The translations under genes and the position numbers were made by a program. From an uncultured Lachnospiraceae bacterium (GTDB lineage: Bacteria > Bacillota > Clostridia > Lachnospirales > Lachnospiraceae): a DNA stretch of 64,000 nucleotides. The stretch is taken from NCBI GenBank assembly GCA_910583835.1, contig CAJTYM010000002.1:43017-107016 (forward strand), written 5' to 3'. Shown here in pieces: positions 42,821 to 50,871 of this stretch; the stretch's first letter is position 1; each line of letters starts with the position of its first letter. The notes below the pieces were generated by a model that was not told the origin of the DNA, searched no databases, and was given only the letters and a program-made list of their open reading frames with translations.

Positions 42821-43792
42821 ATGGCAAAAACATCTTGGAAAACAAAAATAACAGCTTTTGTGCTTATGTTTATGTTGGCAATTGCCCAGATACCTACAAC
42901 CGTCCAGGCTGCCGCCGTGCGCCCGGCAGATGTAAAAAAGGCCGGCAGCGGCAATATCCTTATCGGCGTGTCCGGCACTTTTGAGCACGTGGATAAATCA
43001 GACATTTTAAAGAGAATCAATGACATCCGCAAGGAAGCCTGCACGAAGGGCTATATCAACCCTAACACCGGCAGGAAACTGAAATCCTCAGACTATGTTC
43101 CGCTGAAATGGTCCTCGAATTTAGAATGGATTGCACAGCTGCGGGCAGCAGAATGTACCGTCAATGAGGGGCACACCCGCCCAAATGGCAAGAGCTGTTC
43201 CAGTATCAACTATAAAAACGAGCAAAGCTGGGGCGAAAATCTTGCCTGGAACTATTCTGGCCTGATGCGCGGAGTTGAACAGTGGTACGATGAAAAGAAA
43301 GATTGGGTGAACCAAAACACCAATGCCGTAACCGGACATTACACAAACCTCATCAATCCTGAATATAAGTTCATCGGCCTCGCTTCTTTTGTCCGCAGCA
43401 GCGGCGGCTGGTATGGCATCTCTGCTGAATTAGGCTATTCCACTGCCGGTTTGCAGTCACAGTCCAAAGTAAAGGGCAAAACAGTCCAGACCATTGAGGT
43501 TGCCAAAAACAATGTTAAGCAGATGAAGTTAAACGCCCCCTCCTCCATCAAGTTAAAAAAGTCCAAGCAATTGACCATCACCTGTAATATTACATTTCCG
43601 GGAATTATGGGCGGGCAAAATTCCACAAAGGGAAAAATTTCCAAAAACGTTACCTGGAAATCATCGAAGCCGTCCGTCATATCCGTCAAGAGCAACGGAA
43701 AGATTACCGCTAAAAAAACCGGAAAATCTACCATTACTGCCAAAATAAAAGGTGGGAAAACTTTAAAGAAAACAATTACGGTCAAAAGATAA
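42821..43792 (+). CDS. Secreted CAP-domain protein with C-terminal Ig-like (Big_2) domain
   Basis: A 323-residue protein starting MAKTSWKTKITAFV at 42821 behind AAAGGAG. The signal peptide ends about residue 31 (PTTVQA). A CAP/SCP domain spans about 50-210: INDIRKEACTKGYINP, then LEWIAQLRAAEC, SWGENLAWNY and GHYTNLINPEYKFIGLAS, including the conserved His and Glu. The C-terminal 100 residues are a Lys/Ser/Thr-rich bacterial Ig-like domain (VTWKSSKPSVISVKSNGKITAKK). Such proteins are surface-exposed and often bind cell wall; CAP domain activity is unsettled. It follows htpG by 20 bp and is ended by a good terminator. Confidence 0.88.
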   Translation: MAKTSWKTKITAFVLMFMLAIAQIPTTVQAAAVRPADVKKAGSGNILIGVSGTFEHVDKSDILKRINDIRKEACTKGYINPNTGRKLKSSDYVPLKWSSNLEWIAQLRAAECTVNEGHTRPNGKSCSSINYKNEQSWGENLAWNYSGLMRGVEQWYDEKKDWVNQNTNAVTGHYTNLINPEYKFIGLASFVRSSGGWYGISAELGYSTAGLQSQSKVKGKTVQTIEVAKNNVKQMKLNAPSSIKLKKSKQLTITCNITFPGIMGGQNSTKGKISKNVTWKSSKPSVISVKSNGKITAKKTGKSTITAKIKGGKTLKKTITVKR

Positions 43793-43796
43793 CAGC

Positions 43797-43833
43797 ACAG
43801 ACGTCCTGAACTTTACAAGCACAGGACGTCTGT
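43797..43833 (+). terminator. Terminator after htpG and the CAP gene
   Basis: ACAGACGTCCTG and CAGGACGTCTGT pair perfectly (12 bp) around 13 bases, followed by CTGTTT. It may also serve the leftward M56 gene, which ends at 43852. Confidence 0.8.
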
Positions 43834-43851
43834 CTGTTTCATTCACATATA

Positions 43852-45354
43852 TTATTGCAGTTCAAGCCCTGTAGGACGCAGCAATGCCTGCATTTCTCTT
43901 TTGCCCAATTCCTTTATCTCCTCAATATCCCCATTCTTATCCCGGCAGACTTCGAGATATACTGCATTCTTGCCGCAAGAGCCATTTGTCAGAAGATAAT
44001 CTTTGTCATGAAAAACGGCAACTTCTTTCCCCTGATACATCCAGGTCCCTGTCTTATCATTGGCAGTAATGCCATAGGAAGCATATTCCGCGGGAACGTC
44101 CGGGGTACTGCTGCCCTCATACGTCTCGTTATCTTCTGCTGCATATGCAATATCCGAGGACATCCCATACGCTATGGCAGTCGCGTCACTCTTATCACTC
44201 ATATCATACTCAATGTCTGCAGCTTCTTCATATGCTTCTTCTGCGCCGTTTAGCATCTTTGCTGTATTCTCTTCGTATTCATAAGAACTGTCGCCCTCTT
44301 CCACCGCATAGACGCCATCGACAGGACCCGCTGCCTCTGCTGTGTCTTCTGCGACAGCTACTGTTTTGCCAAAAACAAATGCAGAAGTTGCAAATACCAT
44401 AATCATTCCCGCTGTCAGCACACCTGACAATACACCCAACGCTATTGATTTCTTTTTCTCTTTCATAATGGCAACCACCCTTTCTTCCATTGCATTTCTA
44501 CAGAAACTATTACCGAAGGAAAACCTCGCACCCTTCTGCTCTTCCAGATCAATCAGCGCATAAGCATAAGCTGCGCGCGACTCCCAGCCAAGATATCTGA
44601 CTACATTCTCATCACAGGCAATCTCTATATCCCGGTTTGCCAGAATGCACATTGCCCAGACAAGCGGATTAAACCAATGAATACAGCAGGACAGTATCAG
44701 AAAAATCTTCTTCACTGTATCAAAATGGCGGATATGCATATACTCATGAAGCAGCACAAACCTCAGCTGCTCCCTATCCGCTTTCACCAGCGATTTCGGC
44801 AAAAGGATTACCGGATGGATAATCCCATAAGCCAACGGTGTTTCCACGCCCTCCCACTGACGTACTGAGACTTTACGTCTCAGCGGAAGTTCCCACGCCC
44901 ACTCCTGCACCTTCAAGTCCTCTATGAGCAGTGAGGTTGCAAATTCCCTGTGACATCTAACATAAACGGACACATAATACAGAATGCACAGGAAAACTCC
45001 GCCCAGATAGATAGGCAGCCATACAGTCCGTAAATCCAAATCTGCATCATTTGCAGCATTTGCCGACACGGCTTCCCCTGACGCCTTATTTCCTGACATT
45101 TCATCAAATACTGCAATATTATCTGCATGATTCCATGGCATTCCATCAACAGAACATTCCATAGCCAATTTCTCTGCCAAAGTATAAACGCTGCATGGGC
45201 ATGGTATGGAAAAAGGAATCATCAGCCGCAGAAACACTGCAAACCACAGCGCCTGAAATACTTTCCCCGGCAGACGGTTTTGCAACAGACTGCGGACAGC
45301 TACAATTGCTAAAATAAAAATCCCTCCCGAAACGCTCATGCTCCACAAATTCAT
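43852..45354 (-). CDS. M56 family membrane metallopeptidase (BlaR1-like)
   Basis: A 500-residue protein. The start is MNLWSMSVSGGIFI at 45354, overlapping the blaI stop. Helices occupy the N-terminal 120 residues; the zinc motif is LLHEYMHIRHFDTVKK (about 198-213), followed by a helix and DIEIACDENVVRYLG, and a last helix (about 305-330). After that come about 180 extracytoplasmic residues rich in Glu, Ala, Asp and Tyr, ending in a small KxGTW-type domain (TGTWMYQGKEVAVFHDKDY). There is no penicillin-binding sensor domain, so it is a BlaR1-type protease with a different input. It pairs with the BlaI repressor encoded immediately upstream. Confidence 0.88.
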   Translation of the reverse strand: MNLWSMSVSGGIFILAIVAVRSLLQNRLPGKVFQALWFAVFLRLMIPFSIPCPCSVYTLAEKLAMECSVDGMPWNHADNIAVFDEMSGNKASGEAVSANAANDADLDLRTVWLPIYLGGVFLCILYYVSVYVRCHREFATSLLIEDLKVQEWAWELPLRRKVSVRQWEGVETPLAYGIIHPVILLPKSLVKADREQLRFVLLHEYMHIRHFDTVKKIFLILSCCIHWFNPLVWAMCILANRDIEIACDENVVRYLGWESRAAYAYALIDLEEQKGARFSFGNSFCRNAMEERVVAIMKEKKKSIALGVLSGVLTAGMIMVFATSAFVFGKTVAVAEDTAEAAGPVDGVYAVEEGDSSYEYEENTAKMLNGAEEAYEEAADIEYDMSDKSDATAIAYGMSSDIAYAAEDNETYEGSSTPDVPAEYASYGITANDKTGTWMYQGKEVAVFHDKDYLLTNGSCGKNAVYLEVCRDKNGDIEEIKELGKREMQALLRPTGLELQ

Positions 45355-45364
45355 CCTGCTTACC

Positions 45365-45724
45365 TCATTCCAATTCCTCAACCATCTTCTTCAACTTATC
45401 AACTTGCTCTTTTGACAGCTTCTTCCTGCCCAGCAAGGCAGCAAATAGCTTTTCCGCTGAGCCGTCATATATCTTATTAATCAATTCCTCCGTCTCAGCT
45501 TCCTGCACCGCTTCCTTGGGAATCAGCGCATGGCACATAAAATTCGGTTCCGAACGCTCGATTGCCCCTTTCTTGATACAGCGCTTAATCAATGTATATG
45601 TCGTATTCATATTCCAGCCTACCTCCTCTTTGAGCACATTGGAGATATGCTTTGCTGTGGCATCACCTTCCTTCCATAACACATCCATGACTTTTAATTC
45701 CGAATCAAACAATTTCACATCCAT
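45365..45724 (-). CDS. BlaI/MecI/CopY family transcriptional repressor
   Basis: A 119-residue winged-helix repressor. MDVKLFDSELKVMDVLWKEG and ATAKHISNVLKEEVGWNMNTTYTLIKRCIKKGAIER are the DNA-binding part, with the usual C-terminal dimer helices. The protease site is expected near the middle. The gene is preceded by a pair of TACTACTG-like operators overlapping its promoter, so it should repress its own operon with the M56 protein at 43852. The signal is unknown. No beta-lactamase is adjacent. Confidence 0.93.
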   Translation of the reverse strand: MDVKLFDSELKVMDVLWKEGDATAKHISNVLKEEVGWNMNTTYTLIKRCIKKGAIERSEPNFMCHALIPKEAVQEAETEELINKIYDGSAEKLFAALLGRKKLSKEQVDKLKKMVEELE

Positions 45725-45738
45725 ATATTTTCCTCCAG

Positions 45739-45756
45739 AAACTACTGCAGTAGTTT
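45739..45756. promoter_or_regulatory. BlaI-type operator 1
   Basis: AAACTACTGCAGTAGTTT is a perfect 18-bp palindrome just before the ribosome site of blaI. A second, imperfect copy lies at 45767-45783 (TACTACCACAGTAGTTT). Confidence 0.8.
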
Positions 45757-45765
45757 AATGTATCT

Positions 45766-45794
45766 ATACTACCACAGTAGTTTATCATTGTCAA
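45766..45794 (-). promoter_or_regulatory. Promoter of the BlaI-M56 operon
   Basis: Leftward TTGACA (45789-45794), 17 bases and TAGTAT (45766-45771). The second operator half lies in the spacer, so repression is by direct occlusion. Confidence 0.8.
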
Positions 45795-45843
45795 CCATAT
45801 CATTTGAATTTTCTCATTTTGTGTAACAGTTCAACCAAAATTA

Positions 45844-45876
45844 AGGCAGCGTCCCCATATTGCGGAAACGCTGCCT
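45844..45876. terminator. Hairpin between the blaI promoter and the PrsA-like gene
   Basis: AGGCAGCG and CGCTGCCT pair around a 17-base loop with further partial pairing (TCCCC/CGGAAA region). It lies past the leftward stop at 45918 and is followed in that direction by TTAATTTT. Confidence 0.6.
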
Positions 45877-45917
45877 GTATATTATTTTTCTTATGTAATT
45901 CACTGTTCTGACCTAAT

Positions 45918-46919
45918 TTACCACGTACAGTATTTCTCATACACCTGGAAGAAACTGTCTGTTGTCAAATCCTTATTGAGTTCCACTTTCACCCCATCCC
46001 AGAGCTCTTCGTTGAATTCTGAGGGCAAATCTTTCAAAAATCCCTGATAGACATCATCAAACGCTTCCTTCCTTCGTTCTTCTAAAATCACAGACTTATT
46101 GTCATCCGTCCGCTCCTGGTCATAATGGTTTATGCATTTGACAAAATAATAACCGTCATCTGTCTTAATCTTTTTGCTGACTTCCCCATTTTCCAGGGAA
46201 AATACGGCATCTGCCACTTCCTGCTCAACATTATTTTTGCTGAAAAAAACCTCAACCTCCGCAGCCTCGTTATAGCGGTTGGCAACCGTGAGAAAATCAT
46301 TCCCCTCTTTTATCTGCTGGGAAACCTCTTTTGCCTTCTCCTTATCTGATACAAAAATCTGCTCAGCCTCCATAACTCTGGCTTCCTCATCGCTGACCTC
46401 ATCGTTGACCCCCTGTGTGAGAAACGTATATAGCTTATTGGCAAGACCATAGCGCATGTACAAAGTCTCTATGTCACCTTGCTTTACCTGCATATACTCT
46501 TTCTCTGCAGCGTTCAAGGAAGCAAAATACGCCTCCGCCGCCTCCTTGACCTTTGCCTGTTCTTCTTCGCTTAAGGCAACTTCATTTTCCTGCGCCAGAT
46601 AATCCATCGCCATAATCTGCGCCAGCCTGGAAACAGTCATGTCCTTCACATAATTTTCCAATTGATTATCTTTGAAACCGTGTTCCCACAAATCAATGCC
46701 ATACATCGTATCGTAAATATTCTGGTAATTCGTCAATACGACCCGCGCCTCCGGCAGTGTGCAGACTTCTTCCTTAATCTTGAACACCTTATTGTCTATA
46801 TGGTCTGCATTGACTACCACCTCAGAACCTGTCACCTTGCAGCCGCTAAACGTCAGCAAAAACAGAGCGCTGAGCCCAACTAATTTTAATTTTCCACCTG
46901 TTCTCATTGGTAATCCCAT
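45918..46919 (-). CDS. prsA: Peptidyl-prolyl isomerase/foldase lipoprotein (PrsA-like)
   Basis: About 333 residues; starts at 46928 or 46919 are both possible. A lipobox FSGCKVTG follows the signal (Cys near residue 25). SurA/PrsA-type N-terminal helices (SRLAQIMAMDYLAQENEVALSEEEQAKVKEAA) wrap a parvulin domain at about residues 185-275 (AEQIFVSDKEKAKEVSQQIKEG, FFSKNNVEQEVADAVFSLENGEVSKKIKTDDGYYFVKC). PrsA proteins fold exported proteins at the membrane surface. It may share a transcript with the upstream FAD gene; three short direct repeats lie between them. The gene symbol is a family guess. Confidence 0.82.
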   Translation of the reverse strand: MGLPMRTGGKLKLVGLSALFLLTFSGCKVTGSEVVVNADHIDNKVFKIKEEVCTLPEARVVLTNYQNIYDTMYGIDLWEHGFKDNQLENYVKDMTVSRLAQIMAMDYLAQENEVALSEEEQAKVKEAAEAYFASLNAAEKEYMQVKQGDIETLYMRYGLANKLYTFLTQGVNDEVSDEEARVMEAEQIFVSDKEKAKEVSQQIKEGNDFLTVANRYNEAAEVEVFFSKNNVEQEVADAVFSLENGEVSKKIKTDDGYYFVKCINHYDQERTDDNKSVILEERRKEAFDDVYQGFLKDLPSEFNEELWDGVKVELNKDLTTDSFFQVYEKYCTW

Positions 46920-46931
46920 CCATTTCATCCT

Positions 46932-47010
46932 AATTGCAAATTATCACAATTCTGTTTGCCACAATTGCTCATTATCACAGCCCTGCTTCAGCACAATTGC
47001 AAATTATCAA
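46932..47010. repeat. Three imperfect 31-32-bp direct repeats
   Basis: AATTGCAAATTATCAC occurs at 46932, a variant AATTGCTCATTATCAC at 46963 and AATTGCAAATTATCAA at 46995. The spacing of 31-32 bp is about three helical turns. On the leftward strand they lie directly before prsA, and the last overlaps the FAD gene stop codon. Confidence 0.7.
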
Positions 47011-48401
47011 AGTTCCGCCAGGATACTGCGCGCCACGCTCAGTCCGTTGGCAGATGCCTGCTGCAGCCCCCTGGTAACCGATGCCCCATCGCCAATAGCG
47101 CGCAGCCCAGGCAAATTGGTCTTAAATGCACGGTCCACCACTACTTTGTTGGAATAGAACTTCACTTCCACACCATAAAGCAGCGTCTCATCACTGGCAA
47201 TGCCGGGCGTCACCTTATCCAGCGCAAAAATCATCTCCTCAATATCCACCATAATCCGATGTGGGAATACGAGGGACAAGTCTCCCGGAACGGCATCTTT
47301 CAAGGTCGGAATCAGATTGTTACGGCACAGCCGCTCTTCGGTCGTCCTTCTTCCCCGGCGGAAATCCCCAAACGTCTGCACAAGAATCTTGCCGTCACAG
47401 AGCATATTGGACAGCTGGGCAATCTGTTTGCCATAAGCAATCGGCGTCTTAAAAGGTTTTGTGAAATTCTTTGATACCAGCAAGGCGAAATTCGTGTTAT
47501 TTGTCTTCAGGTCATTAGACTTATAGGCATGGCCATTGACCACCGCAAGCCCATTTTCATAATATTCCGTTGCCACCTCACCGGAAGGATTCGTACAGAA
47601 CGTGCGCACTTTGTCATCAAAGGTCGGCGTGTGGTAGACTAGTTTCGCCTCATAGAGGTTCTGATTCAAAAACTCCATCACCTCATCCCGGACTTCCACC
47701 CGCACACCGATATCCACCGTTCCTACCTTCGTCTCAATCCCATGCTCCTTGCAGATATGGCTGAACCAGTCTGCCCCTTCCCTGCCGATGGCACAGACAA
47801 TTTCCTGTGCAAAAAAGGACTCCCCTTCTCTTGTCACAACACCCACTGCCTTGCCATCTTCCACCAGCACATTGTCTACCATGGTCCTAAATCTCATCTC
47901 GATTCCCTGCTGCAAAAGATGTTCCTGCAGGCGGCTGTAGATTTTGTAACCTTCCTCCGTGCCCAAATGGCGGATTGGACATTCCACCAACTTCAGGTTA
48001 GCATTGATTGCCTTTCTTCTGATTTCCCGAATTTCTCTTTCTTTTCCTACGCCGTAGACATCTTTGTCTGCACCGAATTTCAGATAAATCTCATCCGATT
48101 CCTGAATCAGCGCCACAGCTTCATCGTAACCTAATATCTGCGGCAGGTTCCCGCCCACATCCGGGGACAGCGATAATTTGCCATCGGAAAAAGCTCCTGC
48201 CCCGGCAAATCCGGTAGTAATCGAGCAAGGCTGACAGCCCACGCACTCCTTAGTCTTGCGCTTCGGGCATTCCCTCTGCTCAATCCTCCGTCCCTTCTCA
48301 AGCATCAGCACATGAAGTTCAGGGTTTTGCCGGATTAGCTCATAGGCGCAAAATATCCCCGAAGGACCGGCGCCCACAATAATCACATCATACTTTGTCA
48401 T
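47007..48401 (-). CDS. FAD-dependent NAD(P)-type oxidoreductase
   Basis: A 464-residue flavoprotein. VIIVGAGPSGIFCAYELIR is the N-terminal FAD loop. Cysteines at CPKRKTKECVGCQPC and the segment GFAGAGAFSDGKLSL are typical of a family of large FAD dehydrogenases (often annotated as uncharacterised NAD(P)/FAD-dependent oxidoreductase), and GLRAIGDGASVTRGLQQASANGL closes the FAD site. The substrate is unknown. It is followed 28 bp upstream by an 87-residue acidic protein in the same direction. Confidence 0.85.
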   Translation of the reverse strand: MTKYDVIIVGAGPSGIFCAYELIRQNPELHVLMLEKGRRIEQRECPKRKTKECVGCQPCSITTGFAGAGAFSDGKLSLSPDVGGNLPQILGYDEAVALIQESDEIYLKFGADKDVYGVGKEREIREIRRKAINANLKLVECPIRHLGTEEGYKIYSRLQEHLLQQGIEMRFRTMVDNVLVEDGKAVGVVTREGESFFAQEIVCAIGREGADWFSHICKEHGIETKVGTVDIGVRVEVRDEVMEFLNQNLYEAKLVYHTPTFDDKVRTFCTNPSGEVATEYYENGLAVVNGHAYKSNDLKTNNTNFALLVSKNFTKPFKTPIAYGKQIAQLSNMLCDGKILVQTFGDFRRGRRTTEERLCRNNLIPTLKDAVPGDLSLVFPHRIMVDIEEMIFALDKVTPGIASDETLLYGVEVKFYSNKVVVDRAFKTNLPGLRAIGDGASVTRGLQQASANGLSVARSILAEL

Positions 48402-48428
48402 CTCATTCTCACTTTCCAGACAGGGCCG

Positions 48429-48692
48429 CTATGCTTCCACCACCAAAAACCTTCCGTCAGGCAGTGAAAATACCTCAGATGCTTCCTCCAGCTCATCATC
48501 GTCCATATAGGAAACATCGGCGCCTTCGTCCTCGAAATATGCCCGCACTTCTTTGATGTTTTTGCATACCACTGCCATGCAGTCTTCTAAAAATTCCTGT
48601 GCATCATCCAGGTTCTCCGCCACCCTCTCATCAAACAGCTGCGACTGATTGTCCAGAAAGTACTCCAAACAGAGTTCATCATATCCATTCAT
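48429..48692 (-). CDS. Small acidic protein, unknown
   Basis: An 87-residue protein with a strong GGAGGAG site. It is about a third Asp/Glu (VAENLDDAQEFLEDC, then YMDDDELEEASEV). The C-terminus FSLPDGRFLVVEA recurs in Lachnospiraceae small proteins. It precedes the FAD oxidoreductase and may be cotranscribed. There is no signal, membrane or metal motif, and the role is unknown. Confidence 0.75.
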   Translation of the reverse strand: MNGYDELCLEYFLDNQSQLFDERVAENLDDAQEFLEDCMAVVCKNIKEVRAYFEDEGADVSYMDDDELEEASEVFSLPDGRFLVVEA

Positions 48693-48763
48693 AAATTCGC
48701 TCCTCCTATCTCTTCCCCTATATGATATTATGAATCTGCTAAAATTTCAATGCCTGATTTAAT

Positions 48764-48995
48764 GTTACAGTTCACTCGTCAGCCAATATGGAGATAATCA
48801 CATGCTTGCATGATGATTTCTCCATTTGTGATGACGGAGGGAACGCCAGCTTATGAGCAAAGTTAGCATTTGACCTGAGGGGGGACCCAACGAAGTTGGG
48901 GAGAGTCCTGAGGTCTCCTAGCGTTTCCCAATAAGATAAAGCAGCGAGAAAGCGCTGTAAGCGCCTTTGCGAATGGCGTGGAAGTGAACTGTAAC
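48764..48995. repeat. MITE-like element, copy B, with an inserted palindrome
   Basis: GTTACAGTTCACT at 48764-48776 and AGTGAACTGTAAC at 48983-48995 match the ends of copy A at 16463-16661. The order of the shared interior is reversed relative to copy A. About 72 bp at 48868-48939, absent from copy A, lie inside the shared sequence and include the palindrome at 48872-48915. The element is in the spacer upstream of the acidic protein gene. Confidence 0.8.
48872..48915. repeat. 44-bp palindromic repeat nested in copy B
   Basis: GACCTGAGG...CCTGAGGTC with a central GGGACCCAACGAAGTTGGG hairpin. A related repeat (GACATCAGG...CCTCATGTC around GGACCCGCGAAGTGGG) is at 54061-54102. Confidence 0.75.
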
Positions 48996-49020
48996 TACTT
49001 AGTGGATAGCGTAATCCTGA

Positions 49021-50871
49021 CTAAGCAGATACCTCAAACTGCGAATTATACAGCTCCGCATAAAATCCGCCTTTCGCCAGCAGACCCTTGTGGTCGCCCT
49101 GCTCTATGATGTCTCCGTCTTTCATGACAAGAATCAAATCCGCATCCTTAATTGTGGAAAGGCGGTGTGCAATGACGAAACTCGTTCTGCCTTTCATCAG
49201 GTTATTCATTGCTTTCTGAATCCGTTCTTCCGTCCTCGTATCCACGGAGGAGGTTGCTTCATCCAATATCAGTATGGGATTGTCCGCAAGGATAGCCCTG
49301 GCGATCGTCAAAAGCTGCTTCTGCCCCTGTGACACATTGCTGGCGTCTTCATTCAGCTCCATCTGGTAACCGCCCGGCAAGGTGGAGATAAAACGGTGGG
49401 CATGTGCTGCCTTTGCCGCTGCGATAACCTCTTCATCCGTTGCTTCCAGCCTGCCGTAACGTATATTCTCCATGATGGTGCCTTTAAACAGCCAGGTATC
49501 CTGCAGCACCATGCCGAAATTCTCCCTGAGGCTGCTGCGGCCAAATTCCCTCAAATCACTGCCGTCCACACGGATACTGCCGCCCATCACGTCATAAAAA
49601 CGCATCAAAAGCTTCACCATCGTGGTCTTTCCCGCCCCGGTAGGCCCGACAATCGCTACCATCTGCCCTGGCTTTACCTCACAGTTAAAATCATGGATGA
49701 TAATCTTATCTTTGTCATATCCGAACTTCACATGTTCAAAGGATACCCTTCCCTCCATTACAGTCTTCTCCACCGGCTGCAATACAGGCTCCTCTTCTTC
49801 CTCTTCTAAGAATTCAAAGACACGCTCTGCCGCCGCTGCCGTTGCCTGCAGCATATTCGACACCTGCGCCACCTGGGAAATCGGCTGGGTAAATTGGCGC
49901 ACATACTGGATAAAGGACTGGATTTCCCCTACCTCAATCGTACCACGGATAGCAAGCATCCCGCCTACAACTGCCACCGCCACATAGCCAAGGTTGCCCA
50001 CAAAATTCATAATCGGCTGCATCATGCCAGATAAAAACTGCGATTTCCATGCCGATGCAAACAGAACGCCATTCGTCTCGTTAAACTCCTGCAGCATATC
50101 TTCTTCCTTGTTGAAAGCCCTGACTATATTATGCCCACTGTAGACTTCCTCCACCTGACCGTTGATCTTACCCAGGTATTCCTGCTGCGCCACAAAGTAT
50201 TTCTGCGAAAACTTAACCACAAGGGCAATCAATATGCCGGAAACCGGCAGGATTACCAGTGCAATCAAGGTCATCAGCGGGCTGATGCTGAGCATCATCA
50301 CCAAAATACCAATCAGCATGGTAACCGATGTAATCAGCTGCGTGATGCTCTGGTTCAGCCCCTGTCCCAAAGTATCCACGTCATTTGTAATCCTCGACAG
50401 CACCTCTCCCACAGTCCGAGACTCAAAATATTTCATAGGCATAAGGTTGATTTTCCTGGAAATGTCTTCACGGAAACGGAAACATACCTTCTGCGTAATG
50501 CCTGTCATGATATAACTCTGGATAAAGGAACAGAAAGCGCTGAACAGATAAATTCCCAACAGAAATAGCAATATCTCCCCGATTCTGCCAAAATCAATCG
50601 CGCCTGTGCCTGTGACTTTTGCCACCAGTCCGTTAAAAAGCTCCGTTGTGGCATTTCCCAATATTTTAGGACCAGTAATGCCAAACACCGTGGATGCCAC
50701 AGCAAAAACCAGCACTGTAAAAACACCTATTTTATAACGTCCCATATATTGCAGCAATTTCTTCGCCGTGCCCTTAAAATTCTTGGCTTTCTCTCCGGGC
50801 ATCATACCACCCGGACCCGGTCCATGCCCATGTCCGTGCCGCATCCTTTGCGGTCTTCTCTGTTCACCCAT
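49021..50871 (-). CDS. ABC exporter, ATP-binding and permease, second subunit
   Basis: A 616-residue half-transporter. The N-terminus is His/Gly-rich (MRHGHGHGPGPGG), then six helices (about residues 45-335) and an ATPase with Walker A GPTGAGKTTMVKLLMRF (about 408), signature VSQGQKQLLTIARAI, Walker B PILILDEATSSVD and a switch histidine in VIAHRLSTI. Its start overlaps the stop of the upstream gene as TGATG, so the pair forms a heterodimeric multidrug-type exporter. The substrate is unknown. No regulator is adjacent. Confidence 0.94.
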   Translation of the reverse strand: MGEQRRPQRMRHGHGHGPGPGGMMPGEKAKNFKGTAKKLLQYMGRYKIGVFTVLVFAVASTVFGITGPKILGNATTELFNGLVAKVTGTGAIDFGRIGEILLFLLGIYLFSAFCSFIQSYIMTGITQKVCFRFREDISRKINLMPMKYFESRTVGEVLSRITNDVDTLGQGLNQSITQLITSVTMLIGILVMMLSISPLMTLIALVILPVSGILIALVVKFSQKYFVAQQEYLGKINGQVEEVYSGHNIVRAFNKEEDMLQEFNETNGVLFASAWKSQFLSGMMQPIMNFVGNLGYVAVAVVGGMLAIRGTIEVGEIQSFIQYVRQFTQPISQVAQVSNMLQATAAAAERVFEFLEEEEEEPVLQPVEKTVMEGRVSFEHVKFGYDKDKIIIHDFNCEVKPGQMVAIVGPTGAGKTTMVKLLMRFYDVMGGSIRVDGSDLREFGRSSLRENFGMVLQDTWLFKGTIMENIRYGRLEATDEEVIAAAKAAHAHRFISTLPGGYQMELNEDASNVSQGQKQLLTIARAILADNPILILDEATSSVDTRTEERIQKAMNNLMKGRTSFVIAHRLSTIKDADLILVMKDGDIIEQGDHKGLLAKGGFYAELYNSQFEVSA

